Source of the DNA: Treponema sp.
GTDB lineage: Bacteria; Spirochaetota; Spirochaetia; Treponematales; Treponemataceae
Assembly (NCBI GenBank): GCA_024687165.1
Contig: JAILEY010000056.1
Coordinates: forward strand, 1-64,000
Reading direction: 5' to 3'
DNA length: 64,000 bases
Position numbers and translations under genes: made by a program. The notes under the pieces are model-generated. The model saw only the letters and a list, made by a program, of their open reading frames with translations, made no database searches and had not been told where the DNA came from. Of the stretch, positions 45,703 to 53,927 are shown piece by piece (the stretch's first letter is position 1; each line of letters starts with the position of its first letter).

Positions 45703-46251
45703 TTAAAGTTCTTCAACAACAACATTATTGTTTGTATAAATACAAATCTGTCCTGCAATCTTGAGTGATTTTTCAGCAATTTCTTTTGCACTGTAATCGC
45801 TTGATTCCATATAAGCCATTGCAGCTGAATATGCGTAATTTCCTCCAGAACCGATTGCAAGAATATCATTTTCAGGTTCAATTACATCGCCGCTTCCAGA
45901 AATAAGAAGTATTTTTTCTGAGTTAGCAACAAGAAGCAGGGCCTCAAGTTTACTCATGCTGCGTTCAGTACGCCACATTTTTGCAAGTTCAACGGCAGCG
46001 CGTGTAAGGTCTCCGTTGAATGTCTTGAGTTTTTCTTCAAACTTATCAAAAAGAGTAAAAGCGTCTGCTGTAGCACCTGCAAATCCAGTTAAAACCTTTC
46101 CGTCAAAAATTCTGCGGACTTTGCGGGCGTTTCCTTTCATCACAGTGTTGCCCATTGTAACCTGACCATCACCGGCCATTGCAACTTTTCCATTTCTTTT
46201 TACGGCAATAACGGTTGTACTGCGTATTTTATTTTCATCATTTCCCATCAT
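45703..46251 (-). CDS. hslV: HslV peptidase subunit of the HslVU protease
   Basis: 182 residues. The N-terminal-nucleophile motif [23 protein letters not shown] is preceded by 11 residues ([11 protein letters not shown]), so the catalytic Thr would be residue 12 and exposed only after removal of this leader; most HslV proteins need only Met removal. The rest ([31 protein letters not shown]) is standard. It forms the protease core with HslU. AAAGGA lies upstream of the ATG pair. Confidence 0.95.
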   Translation of the reverse strand: MMGNDENKIRSTTVIAVKRNGKVAMAGDGQVTMGNTVMKGNARKVRRIFDGKVLTGFAGATADAFTLFDKFEEKLKTFNGDLTRAAVELAKMWRTERSMSKLEALLLVANSEKILLISGSGDVIEPENDILAIGSGGNYAYSAAMAYMESSDYSAKEIAEKSLKIAGQICIYTNNNVVVEEL

Positions 46252-46316
46252 TCTAAAATCCTTTATATAAATACATTAATTTAAATATTAATAAAATATA
46301 AAAAAATCAATTCACA

Positions 46317-46387
46317 GTGGGAACCCAGCTTGAAAAAAGGCTTCCGCGCTCCGCTTGTGCAGATTTTTTTTCGATCTGGAACCCCAC
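46317..46387. repeat. Imperfect inverted repeat of unknown role upstream of hslV
   Basis: GTGGGAACCCAG (46317-46328) can pair with CTGGAACCCCAC (46376-46387) through a symmetrical internal loop, enclosing a GC-rich core (GGCTTCCGCGCTCCGC) that is unusual in this AT-rich gap. No T-run follows on either strand, so it is not a simple terminator. Confidence 0.4.
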
Positions 46388-46476
46388 TTACATTGATTTT
46401 TAGAATTCTTCTCAAAATTCGATTTTTTGCTCATTAATAAAAAACAAAATAGCAAATTTTACATAAATTAATAAAT

Positions 46477-47115
46477 CTAAAATCCGAAATCTTCTCCTAC
46501 GAGGATAACTTTAATTCTTTCTGCGGGGCGGCAGAGTCTTGTTATTACAAAATTTGCACAGATTGAGTCAACGCATTTGCAGTTTGCACACTCGCCTGTT
46601 GTTTTGCACGGGGTCTTTATGTCAAATCTCTGTGCATTCATTGGAGCTGCACAATTTCTTGTTCTAAGCAATGCATCTTCCTGTGATGCAGCAATTTTAT
46701 TCAGTCCGGCAACAACTATTACGTTTTCAGGCCCATACACCATTGCGGCTGCTCTGTTTCCGTTTCCGTCAAGGTTATAAATTACGCCGTCTTTAGAAAT
46801 TGCATTTGCACTCATCAGAAAATAATCTGCAGTAAGCGCTTTAAGCATAAGTTCTTTTCTTTCCTGAGGAGTTTTTGCATTGTCACGGTCTATTTTTTCA
46901 TAATTGCCGCTTTTGATTGCAGGAAGAATTCCAGTCTCATCCAGAGTCATTGATCCGCCCCAGCCTACTGATTTTCCTTCAGGAATCAGGGAAAGTACCT
47001 TTTCTTTAGCAGCTTCTGCAGTCGGGCAATAATATGATTCAAAATGTCTTGATTCAAGAGCCTTTACAACTGATGAGCCAAGCTTGTCATAAAAATCTTT
47101 CTTTGCTTTATTCAT
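46477..47115 (-). CDS. LUD-domain protein (lactate-utilisation/LutC-like)
   Basis: 212 residues from ATG 47115 (MNKAKKDFYDKLG); the upstream ORF extension to 47172 is rejected as an unlikely hydrophobic leader. The LUD fold shows in VGWGGSMTLDETGIL, ADYFLMSANAISKDG and VIVVAGLNKIA. A C-terminal Cys cluster (CKTTGECANCKCVDSICANF) may bind a metal centre. Such proteins are annotated as lactate-utilisation subunits, but no lutA or lutB is nearby, so the role is open. It is inserted in the xerC-hslV pair. Confidence 0.8.
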   Translation of the reverse strand: MNKAKKDFYDKLGSSVVKALESRHFESYYCPTAEAAKEKVLSLIPEGKSVGWGGSMTLDETGILPAIKSGNYEKIDRDNAKTPQERKELMLKALTADYFLMSANAISKDGVIYNLDGNGNRAAAMVYGPENVIVVAGLNKIAASQEDALLRTRNCAAPMNAQRFDIKTPCKTTGECANCKCVDSICANFVITRLCRPAERIKVILVGEDFGF

Positions 47116-47180
47116 AATGATTAAAGATACTCTAATTTTGACAAAAAAACAAATGAATAAAACAAATTTCAAATTCCATT

Positions 47181-47205
47181 AAAATTGGCTTCCAGTCGCA
47201 TTGAG
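47181..47205 (+). repeat. 25-bp dispersed repeat, copy 2
   Basis: AAAATTGGCTTCCAGTCG then CATTGAG; 23 of 25 bases match the copy at 2081-2105 (opposite strand). It is followed by a perfect 14-bp palindrome GTGCTATATAGCAC at 47218-47231. Confidence 0.5.
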
Positions 47206-47271
47206 AGCCCCAAAGCTGTGCTATATAGCACTTGCATAGTAACTTCTACATTCTTTTCTAGTGCAAGTATT

Positions 47272-48189
47272 TTAATCCTTCTTTTCGGCGTGGGGAAATG
47301 CCTGATTGTAAACTTTTTTCAGATGCTCTGTTGTGACGTGAGTATAACGCTGAGTTGTGCTGATTGATGAGTGTCCAAGCATTTCCTGTACAACACGAAT
47401 ATCAGCTCCATTATTAAGCATTGAGGTTGCAAAAGTATGACGGAATGCATGAGGCGTAATGTGATGATTTGTTCCTTCGATTCCGCTGTATTTTGTTACG
47501 ATAAATCTTATTCCTTCCGTTGAAAGCACACCGCCCTTCTGATTTATAAAAATATTCGGGACATAAGCAGAACCGTTTTTTTCAGACTGAGGAAATCTTG
47601 TCTTTCTGTCCAAAAGATATTCTTTTAGAGCAATACGTGCATCCTTTGAAAAATAAACTCTTCTGTCTTTACGGCCTTTTCCTGTTACAACAGCACTTTC
47701 AAAATCAGAAACAAAATCTGAAAATTTTAATGAAGCTAATTCACTTACACGGCAACCGCTTGAATAAAACATTTCAAAAATTGCACGGTCGCGTTTTTCC
47801 CACAGAAGCTCTTTTTTTACAGGAGCCAGACACATCTCATCAACTTCAGCCTGAGTCATAAATTTTGGAAGATGCTTTGAAGCTTTAAGAGTTTTTAATT
47901 CCAGAGAAATATTTGATGATGTATAACCGAATCTTTTACAATACGCAAAAAGTCCTCGCACTGCAGCTATGAATCGATTTATAGAAGTAACCTTGTGATG
48001 ACTTTTGCTTAAAGACGCAATACAAGTTCTAAGGTCTTCAAGGGAAATTTTTTCAATCTCAGTATCCGCTCCCACAGTCTGCAGAAGATGAATAAAATCT
48101 TCTTTGTATGCAGTAACTGTGTTTTCAGAGAGCGTTCTCACATTCTGAATATATGTAAGGAATTCCTCACACGTTTTCTTTAGAGTCAT
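47272..48189 (-). CDS. xerC: Tyrosine recombinase XerC (CodV-like)
   Basis: 305 residues. The N-terminal SAM-like core-binding domain is followed by the catalytic domain with SGCRVSEL (first Arg), HAFRHTFA (His and Arg), LGHSSI (His) and the nucleophile Tyr in TTQRYTHV. It resolves chromosome dimers with its partner XerD. The partner-type gene is at 57638. Located between topA and hslV, it matches Bacillus codV in position. It overlaps the topA 3' end by 23 bases. Confidence 0.9.
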   Translation of the reverse strand: MTLKKTCEEFLTYIQNVRTLSENTVTAYKEDFIHLLQTVGADTEIEKISLEDLRTCIASLSKSHHKVTSINRFIAAVRGLFAYCKRFGYTSSNISLELKTLKASKHLPKFMTQAEVDEMCLAPVKKELLWEKRDRAIFEMFYSSGCRVSELASLKFSDFVSDFESAVVTGKGRKDRRVYFSKDARIALKEYLLDRKTRFPQSEKNGSAYVPNIFINQKGGVLSTEGIRFIVTKYSGIEGTNHHITPHAFRHTFATSMLNNGADIRVVQEMLGHSSISTTQRYTHVTTEHLKKVYNQAFPHAEKKD

Positions 48190-50353
48190 CTGCTATTGCC
48201 TGATCCTGAGCTTCAAGAGCAAGAGCTTCATCTGCCGAATGCAAATAATCACAATCAGGATTGATACAGTTCTTGTAAGAGCCGTTCTTTTTATCGTACT
48301 TTTCTACAAGGAACCATCCGCATTTTGGACAGTAAACATCAATCGGCTTAAAGTGCGAGATAAAATTACATTTAGGATAATTTGTACAGCCGAAGAATGA
48401 TTTTCCACGACCTTTTGTCTTGCGTTCAACGATATGACCGTCGCAGCCTTCACGAGGACATTTTGCAAGCGGAACAGATTTTGTATTATGACATTCAGGG
48501 AATCCGGAGCATGCAAGGAAGTAACCGAAACGCCCGAGTTTTTTAACCATAGGCTTTCCACACTTTTCACAAACCTCATCAGTAGGCTCATCAAGTGTAC
48601 CTTTAAGGCTTTCCTGCTTTTCCATTACGCTGTCAACTTTCTTTTTGAACGGTCCGAAGAAATCCCCGATAAGATTATTCCAGACAAGTTTATTCTGTTC
48701 AACGCGGTCAAGATCATTTTCAAAGTCTGAAGTGAACTGCTCATTGATTACCTCCGGGAAAGATTCAACAAGAATTTTGCAGATGATTTTTCCAAGGACT
48801 GTAGGAACAAGCTGCTTGTTGTTTCGTGTAACATAATATCTGTCCAGAAGAACGGAAATGATTGTTGCATATGTTGAAGGACGACCGATTCCTTTTTCTT
48901 CAAGAGTACGAACCATAGATGCATCAGTGTATCGTGCAGGACCTGATGTAAAGTGCTGTTCAGGATAGAAGGTTCCGCTTTGAAGAACTTCATCAACCTT
49001 AAGGGCTGGAAGGGAACATGTAACTTCTTCTTTTGATGAAAGAGTCTTTATTACGTTATAAAATCCTTTTTCAGAAAGCTTTGAAGAACTAACACGGAAC
49101 AAAGCATCCCCAGCCTGAATATCAACGCTTGTAGTTTTTGATTTTGCGTTGTTCATCTGACTTGAAACAAAACGTTCCCAGATGATTGAATAAAGGCGGA
49201 ACTGATCTCGTGTAAGATATTCCTTGATGCTGTCCGGAGTATATTTTGTGTATGTCGGACGAATTGCTTCATGAGCATCCTGTGCACTTTTTCCAACGGC
49301 ATATTCTATTTTTTCAGCAGGAAGATCTGCAGGATAATTTGCTTGAATCCAGTCACGAACATCAGCGATTGCAGTATCAGAAATACGAACTGAGTCTGTA
49401 CGCATATAAGTGATAAGACCGACTCGTGTTGAGCCGATTTGAATACCTTCATAAAGCTGCTGTGCAATCTGCATAGTCTTTCTTGTTGTGTAACCGAGTC
49501 TGTTTGCACTTGCCTGCTGAAGCTTTGAAGTTGTAAAAGGAGCTTTTGGGCGAACTGTTTTTTCAGTTTCCTTTACATCAAGAACCTTACATTCTGAAGA
49601 CTGAATTTCATTTATAATTGCGTTTACAGAATCTTCATTTTTAAGCTCAGGTTTTGTGCCTTTATACTGAACAAGCTGAGCTGTAAATTTTGACTTACCC
49701 TTCTGGAAATCAGCATCGAGGCTCCAGTATTCTTCCGGGATAAAATCTTCAACTTCCTTTTCACGCTCACAAATCAATTTTAAAGCAACAGACTGAACAC
49801 GACCCGCACTAAGACCATTCTTAACTTTTTTCCATAGAAGCGGACTTAAATTATAACCTACAAGACGGTCCATTACGCGGCGTGCTTTCTGCGCATTAAC
49901 TTTTGCTTCATCAATTTCACGAGGATTTTTAACAGCTTCCTTGATTACTGCCGGTGTAATTTCATTAAATACAATACGCTGAATTTTTGCATCTGTTTTA
50001 TCTTTGAGTGCATTATTCAGATGCCATGCAATTGCTTCTCCTTCACGGTCATTATCCGATGCAAGAAGGACAGCCTTTGAGTTTTTTGCATCCTTCTGAA
50101 GTTCTTTTAAAAGCTTGGCTTTTCCGCGTACAGTAATGTATTCAGGCTGAAAATTATTTTCAACATCGATTGCAAGACGGCTTTTCGGCAGATCGATTAC
50201 ATGACCGACAGAAGCCTTTACCGTATATCCTGCTCCAAGATAATGCTCAATACTCTTAGCCTTTGTAGGAGACTCAACGATTACAAGAGTACCCTTTTCT
50301 TTCTTTGTTGATTTCTTTGAGGTCTTTTTAGCTTTTTTTTCTTTCTCAGCCAT
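48167..50353 (-). CDS. topA: DNA topoisomerase I
   Basis: 728 residues. TOPRIM motifs are IVESPTKAKSIEHYLG at about 24-39 and the acidic SDNDREGEAIAWHL around 100; the active-site Tyr is in GLITYMRTDSVRIS. Three C-terminal zinc-finger modules (CEKCGKPM, CPREGCDGH, CPKCGWFL) follow the core. It relaxes negative supercoils. The N-terminus has a Lys-rich tail (EKEKKAKKTSKKSTKKEKG). It overlaps dprA by 8 bases and xerC by 23. Confidence 0.97.
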   Translation of the reverse strand: MAEKEKKAKKTSKKSTKKEKGTLVIVESPTKAKSIEHYLGAGYTVKASVGHVIDLPKSRLAIDVENNFQPEYITVRGKAKLLKELQKDAKNSKAVLLASDNDREGEAIAWHLNNALKDKTDAKIQRIVFNEITPAVIKEAVKNPREIDEAKVNAQKARRVMDRLVGYNLSPLLWKKVKNGLSAGRVQSVALKLICEREKEVEDFIPEEYWSLDADFQKGKSKFTAQLVQYKGTKPELKNEDSVNAIINEIQSSECKVLDVKETEKTVRPKAPFTTSKLQQASANRLGYTTRKTMQIAQQLYEGIQIGSTRVGLITYMRTDSVRISDTAIADVRDWIQANYPADLPAEKIEYAVGKSAQDAHEAIRPTYTKYTPDSIKEYLTRDQFRLYSIIWERFVSSQMNNAKSKTTSVDIQAGDALFRVSSSKLSEKGFYNVIKTLSSKEEVTCSLPALKVDEVLQSGTFYPEQHFTSGPARYTDASMVRTLEEKGIGRPSTYATIISVLLDRYYVTRNNKQLVPTVLGKIICKILVESFPEVINEQFTSDFENDLDRVEQNKLVWNNLIGDFFGPFKKKVDSVMEKQESLKGTLDEPTDEVCEKCGKPMVKKLGRFGYFLACSGFPECHNTKSVPLAKCPREGCDGHIVERKTKGRGKSFFGCTNYPKCNFISHFKPIDVYCPKCGWFLVEKYDKKNGSYKNCINPDCDYLHSADEALALEAQDQAIADDSKENV

Positions 50354-51317
50354 ATTCTAATCCTAATTCAAGTTGTACCGTTTTTTTACAGACATGAGTT
50401 CCAGGAGCATCTCGTCTTGCTGAAACATAGTCTGCATAATTATTTATCAAAGGGGCGCCTTCTTCCAGGAAACGCTCCAGAGTATTTTCATTTTTTCCTG
50501 CAAAAAAAGCAGCTTTTGCAGATTCTCTTTTTGCCTGTTCACAGAACGCCGCAGAATGAACCATGACATCCCTGTTATATCCGAGAGCAAAATCCGCAGT
50601 AATCAACGCTCCGCTTGCTGGAGGCGCCTGAATGACAACTGTTGCACTGGACAATGCAGCAACAAGACGGTTTCTCTGTACAAAGCGATAAACTTCAGCC
50701 GGCGTACCGGGAATATATTCGCTTAAAACCGCCCCACCATCACTGATTATTTTTGCAGCAAGCTGTCTGTTTCCATATGGAACAACAGTTTCTATTCCAC
50801 ATGGCAGAACCGCCGCAGTACAGCACCCAACCTCACTTGAAAGGGCACCTTTATGAGCAAAAGAATCAATCCCGTTTGCAAGCCCCGAAACTACAGTCTG
50901 ACCGCACAAACAGGCATTGCGTGAAAAATCAAGAGTTGCCTGAGCAGTATCCGTACAGACTCTTCTTGTGCCTACAACTGAAACACACGGCTTTGAAAGG
51001 CATTCAAGACTTCCCCTGAAAAAAATTGCATATGGTGCATCATTTATCAGAGAAAGCAAAACAGGATATCCTGCTTCACCAAAACAGACTCCTTTGATTT
51101 CTTTTGCCAGCATGATATCAAAACTTTTTTCCGCAGTTGCAGCAATTACCTCAGGATTCCATACGGCTCTGGGGTGTTTTGTTTGTACAATAGAAGAAAG
51201 TTTCTCTTTAGACAATATAACAAGTTCACTTAAACTGTCAATATTTTTCTTTAAAAGGATTTTTTCCCGCAGACTCAAAAACTGAATGGAATTTATGGCA
51301 ATATCTAAAACTCTCAT
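50346..51317 (-). CDS. dprA: DNA-processing protein DprA (Smf)
   Basis: 323 residues from ATG 51317 (MRVLDIAINSIQFLSLREKI); the ORF track start at 51380 adds an unlikely hydrophobic aromatic stretch. The Rossmann-like core has VSVVGTRRVCTDTAQ and VSGLANGIDSFAHKGAL, then GGAVLSEYIPGTP, typical of DprA. It loads RecA on incoming single-stranded DNA. The family's C-terminal winged-helix is only partly recognisable. It heads the dprA-topA-xerC run and diverges from the acidic-protein gene. Confidence 0.92.
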   Translation of the reverse strand: MRVLDIAINSIQFLSLREKILLKKNIDSLSELVILSKEKLSSIVQTKHPRAVWNPEVIAATAEKSFDIMLAKEIKGVCFGEAGYPVLLSLINDAPYAIFFRGSLECLSKPCVSVVGTRRVCTDTAQATLDFSRNACLCGQTVVSGLANGIDSFAHKGALSSEVGCCTAAVLPCGIETVVPYGNRQLAAKIISDGGAVLSEYIPGTPAEVYRFVQRNRLVAALSSATVVIQAPPASGALITADFALGYNRDVMVHSAAFCEQAKRESAKAAFFAGKNENTLERFLEEGAPLINNYADYVSARRDAPGTHVCKKTVQLELGLEYG

Positions 51318-51373
51318 GTGATAAAAGTAATAATAAGTGCAAAAAAATGCAAAAATTTTATTTTGAATTTCAA

Positions 51374-51402
51374 TTGACAATTTTTTGATGCTATTTTAAT
51401 CT
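51374..51402 (+). promoter_or_regulatory. Strong sigma-70-type promoter of the acidic-protein gene
   Basis: Perfect TTGACA (51374-51379), 17-bp spacer, TAATCT (51397-51402), 33 bases before the ATG at 51436. Confidence 0.75.
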
Positions 51403-51435
51403 AAGGCTATCAAATTCAACAATAAAGGATGCTGT

Positions 51436-51720
51436 ATGTTCGAAGAAGACGATGTAGAATTTTCAATGATGGGTGATTATTCCTTTGGTGACGAATACCA
51501 GGATGATGACGAAGATTTCGAAGATGATTTTGAAGATGAAGAATCTGATGATTATGATGACGAAAATTTTGATGATGATTTCTTCAACGAACCGATAGAT
51601 GATTATGATGAACCTTATGATGATCAGGAACCGGATGATGGATACGACAACCGCATAAGGGATGGATTCGATGACGGATTCTACTCTGATGAGGATCCTG
51701 AAGAAGAAGACGAAGAGTAA
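51436..51720 (+). CDS. Hyperacidic 94-residue protein, function unknown
   Basis: 51 of the 94 residues are Asp or Glu, with no Lys and only two Arg, giving a net charge near -49. It is probably disordered; no known domain, signal peptide or membrane segment is visible. The gene is real rather than a compositional artefact: it has a near-perfect promoter, AAAGGA 6 bases before the ATG, and its own intrinsic terminator. Possible roles are as a nucleic-acid mimic, a chaperone for basic proteins or a cation-binding protein, all inference. Confidence 0.75.
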   Translation: MFEEDDVEFSMMGDYSFGDEYQDDDEDFEDDFEDEESDDYDDENFDDDFFNEPIDDYDEPYDDQEPDDGYDNRIRDGFDDGFYSDEDPEEEDEE

Positions 51721-51729
51721 AATGATAAA

Positions 51730-51758
51730 GCCCGTGTTTTTTTCACGGGCTCTTTTTT
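51730..51758 (+). terminator. Intrinsic terminator of the acidic-protein gene
   Basis: Stem GCCCGTG/CACGGGC (51730-51750), T-rich loop, followed by TCTTTTTTT; it sits between this gene and the convergent rsfS. Confidence 0.9.
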
Positions 51759-52105
51759 TATTTTAGAATTGTGCCGTTGTGCCAGAGTTTTTCAAGTTCG
51801 TAAAAGTTACGGGCATCTTCACTCATAAGGTGAACGACAACACTTCCAAGATCCACAAGATTCCATTCATCTCCCTGAGAAGTCTTATTGTGAGTCTTGT
51901 GAATTTCCATATCGTTTTCTTTTGTATAATCTTTGATTGTCTTATACAAGCCCTGCCAGTGAGCACCACTTGTTACAGTTACAATAACAAAATAATCAGT
52001 CCAGCTGTTAAGCTGAGATACATCAATTACCGTAACATTCTGCCCTTTTCCATCTTCCATCAGCTGTGCAATTTCAAGAGCCTTCTCTTCTTCTGTCTTT
52101 GCCAT
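51758..52105 (-). CDS. rsfS: Ribosome silencing factor RsfS
   Basis: 115 residues, single Iojap domain: GQNVTVIDVSQLNSWTDYFVIVTVTSGAHWQGL and the C-terminal WNLVDLGSVVVHLMSEDARNFYELEKLW. It binds L14 and blocks subunit joining under nutrient limitation. It comes after the LCP-like gene, in the usual nadD-yqeK-(lcp)-rsfS order. Confidence 0.96.
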   Translation of the reverse strand: MAKTEEEKALEIAQLMEDGKGQNVTVIDVSQLNSWTDYFVIVTVTSGAHWQGLYKTIKDYTKENDMEIHKTHNKTSQGDEWNLVDLGSVVVHLMSEDARNFYELEKLWHNGTILK

Positions 52106-52128
52106 TTTATTCTCCTGTAAAACCTTTG

Positions 52129-53334
52129 CTATTTTTTAACGACTTTTCTTCCGTCAAAATCTTCCCCGAGGATCAATGTGATATCTTCATTTCCGCTTTC
52201 AAGTGCAATTTCCGAAAGATCACTTTCTTTTGTAATATTTTCGCATTTAATAAATTCTGCAAGCTTTCTGACTTTTTCTTCATTTCCGGAACGATCGATA
52301 ATAAGCGTATTCTTGTAATCAGTTGTTTCTGCATTACCGATATCGTATACATCATATCCGGCCTGACTGAGCATAATCTTTGCGTTTCTTGCAAAACCTC
52401 GTTTTTCTGTTCCGTTAAGAATTGTGATGACAATCTTAGACTGAAGGGAATCAGATCCGTTAGAAAGTGATTCAACTTCCTGAGCCATAACTTCCTTTAA
52501 AAACCTTCCGTCAAAGTCAGGGAACAAAAGCTCCTTATCATCAACCTTTCGTCTGTTACCGCCGACAGTGTTCTTTACGATATGCTCTGTATCAATTCTT
52601 ACAACCTGATCAAGCAGACGGTAAAAATCATCATCTTCTATATTTGTCTTAAAAAACTTTTTGCAATAATCAAAAGCCTTTTTATTAAGCACAAGCTTTT
52701 TGTTTTCTGTCAAAGCCGCAAGAAGAGCCATAAAGATTTCCTGACGTCTTCCTTCAATCTCTGAATTAGATTCAAAATCAGCCTTGTAATCGATGAATGT
52801 TCTCAGCTTGTCTCCGTCAAGATTTACGGCACCACTTGGAAGCAGATATCTTTCTCCGTTTTCAGAAACGCTGTCAATCGGATAAGGAACAAAAATATCA
52901 AGACCACCTAAAAAATCTGTAAGCGTTGAAAGATCCTTGAGCGAAATTTCAATCGTAAACGGAATTGTACCTTCTCTGGCTGTAAGACGCTCAATTTCTT
53001 TTTTATAAACTTCGATTCCACGCTCAAAATAAACGGCATCAATTCTATCAGTTCGCCCAAGACTTTCCTTGTAAATCGCACCTGTATTTCCAGGAATTTC
53101 AAAAACAACACCGCGACTGTTATGCTTCGGATTATACAAAAGAATGTCAGTAAAAAGAGCAGAACCATCATCATCCTTAAGCACCCATAGAATTTTTATA
53201 ACTGAATCACGCTTCATTATTTCTTCAATAGGATCCTTCTTTAATGAAAAGCCGATCATAACGCTTACGACAATTACAATCAGAAGAATTATGAGAAGAA
53301 AGACCGTACTTCGTTTATCTCTTGTACTTACCAT
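52129..53334 (-). CDS. Degenerate LytR-CpsA-Psr (LCP) family protein with LytR_C tail
   Basis: 401 residues with one N-terminal membrane segment (STVFLLIILLIVIVVSVMIGF). The LCP domain (about 45-250) is recognisable by FTDILLYNPKHNSRGVVFEIPGNT and FLGGLDIFV, but where active LCP phosphotransferases have RSDT and IPRDT the sequence has FTDI and IPGNT, and the distal RxR is replaced. The C-terminal domain (about 310-390, VITILNGTEKRGFARNAKIML) is LytR_C. It probably does not catalyse wall-polymer ligation. It overlaps yqeK at its start. Confidence 0.78.
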   Translation of the reverse strand: MVSTRDKRSTVFLLIILLIVIVVSVMIGFSLKKDPIEEIMKRDSVIKILWVLKDDDGSALFTDILLYNPKHNSRGVVFEIPGNTGAIYKESLGRTDRIDAVYFERGIEVYKKEIERLTAREGTIPFTIEISLKDLSTLTDFLGGLDIFVPYPIDSVSENGERYLLPSGAVNLDGDKLRTFIDYKADFESNSEIEGRRQEIFMALLAALTENKKLVLNKKAFDYCKKFFKTNIEDDDFYRLLDQVVRIDTEHIVKNTVGGNRRKVDDKELLFPDFDGRFLKEVMAQEVESLSNGSDSLQSKIVITILNGTEKRGFARNAKIMLSQAGYDVYDIGNAETTDYKNTLIIDRSGNEEKVRKLAEFIKCENITKESDLSEIALESGNEDITLILGEDFDGRKVVKK

Positions 53335-53927
53335 TATTTTCCCCCACCCGTTTTATTTTTTAAGGACGCAAGAAAATCCAGACTTTCCCGTGCCATTTCT
53401 TTTCCGTTTTTTTCAAGATAAGCCTTATTTTCTTCAAGCACCTGAAGGACAAGACTGTCTAGATCTTTTGAAAAAAGATTCTTCCTGTATTCTTCCGTTG
53501 ACTGCGGACGTCCAGGTTCAATCTTATCTGCAGCAAAAATAATCTTACCAAGCTTTCCCAGAGAAACACTGCCAAAAGTGTGACAGGAAACTGCTTCAAG
53601 AATTTCTTTATCATCAATTCCGTAAACTTCAGAAAGCCTTACCGCTGCAGCCCTTCCGTGAAGAAGTTCACTTTTTCTTTTTTCAAGCTCTGTAATTTCC
53701 CTGCCGTCTTTTGATGCAAGCTCGTAAAGTTCTTCTAACGGATAATCCTTGCAGATATCATGAGCAATTCCAGCAAGATATCCTTTTTTACAGTCAGCAC
53801 CATAGAGAGCGCACATTTTTTCTGCTGTTTCTGCAACACGCACTGAATGTTCATAACGGCTTTTTTTTACGTGGGATTCAGCATCCTGTCTTATCTGTTC
53901 AAGAAGCTTTTCATAATCATTTTGCAT
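53334..53927 (-). CDS. yqeK: YqeK-type HD-domain hydrolase (Ap4A hydrolase family)
   Basis: 197 residues from ATG 53927 (MQNDYEKLLEQI), which overlaps the nadD stop by 11 bases; the longer ORF to 53972 lies within nadD. The HD motif is AGIAHDICKDYP around 60; other metal-site residues are in RYEHSVRVAE and LLHGRAAAV. Homologues cleave Ap4A symmetrically to ADP. Position directly after nadD is the rule in many bacteria. Confidence 0.9.
   Translation of the reverse strand: MQNDYEKLLEQIRQDAESHVKKSRYEHSVRVAETAEKMCALYGADCKKGYLAGIAHDICKDYPLEELYELASKDGREITELEKRKSELLHGRAAAVRLSEVYGIDDKEILEAVSCHTFGSVSLGKLGKIIFAADKIEPGRPQSTEEYRKNLFSKDLDSLVLQVLEENKAYLEKNGKEMARESLDFLASLKNKTGGGK

Noticed and set aside
50346-51380. 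Start of dprA at 51380
   Set aside because: The additional 21 residues are hydrophobic and aromatic, unlike DprA; the protein matches the family from ATG 51317.
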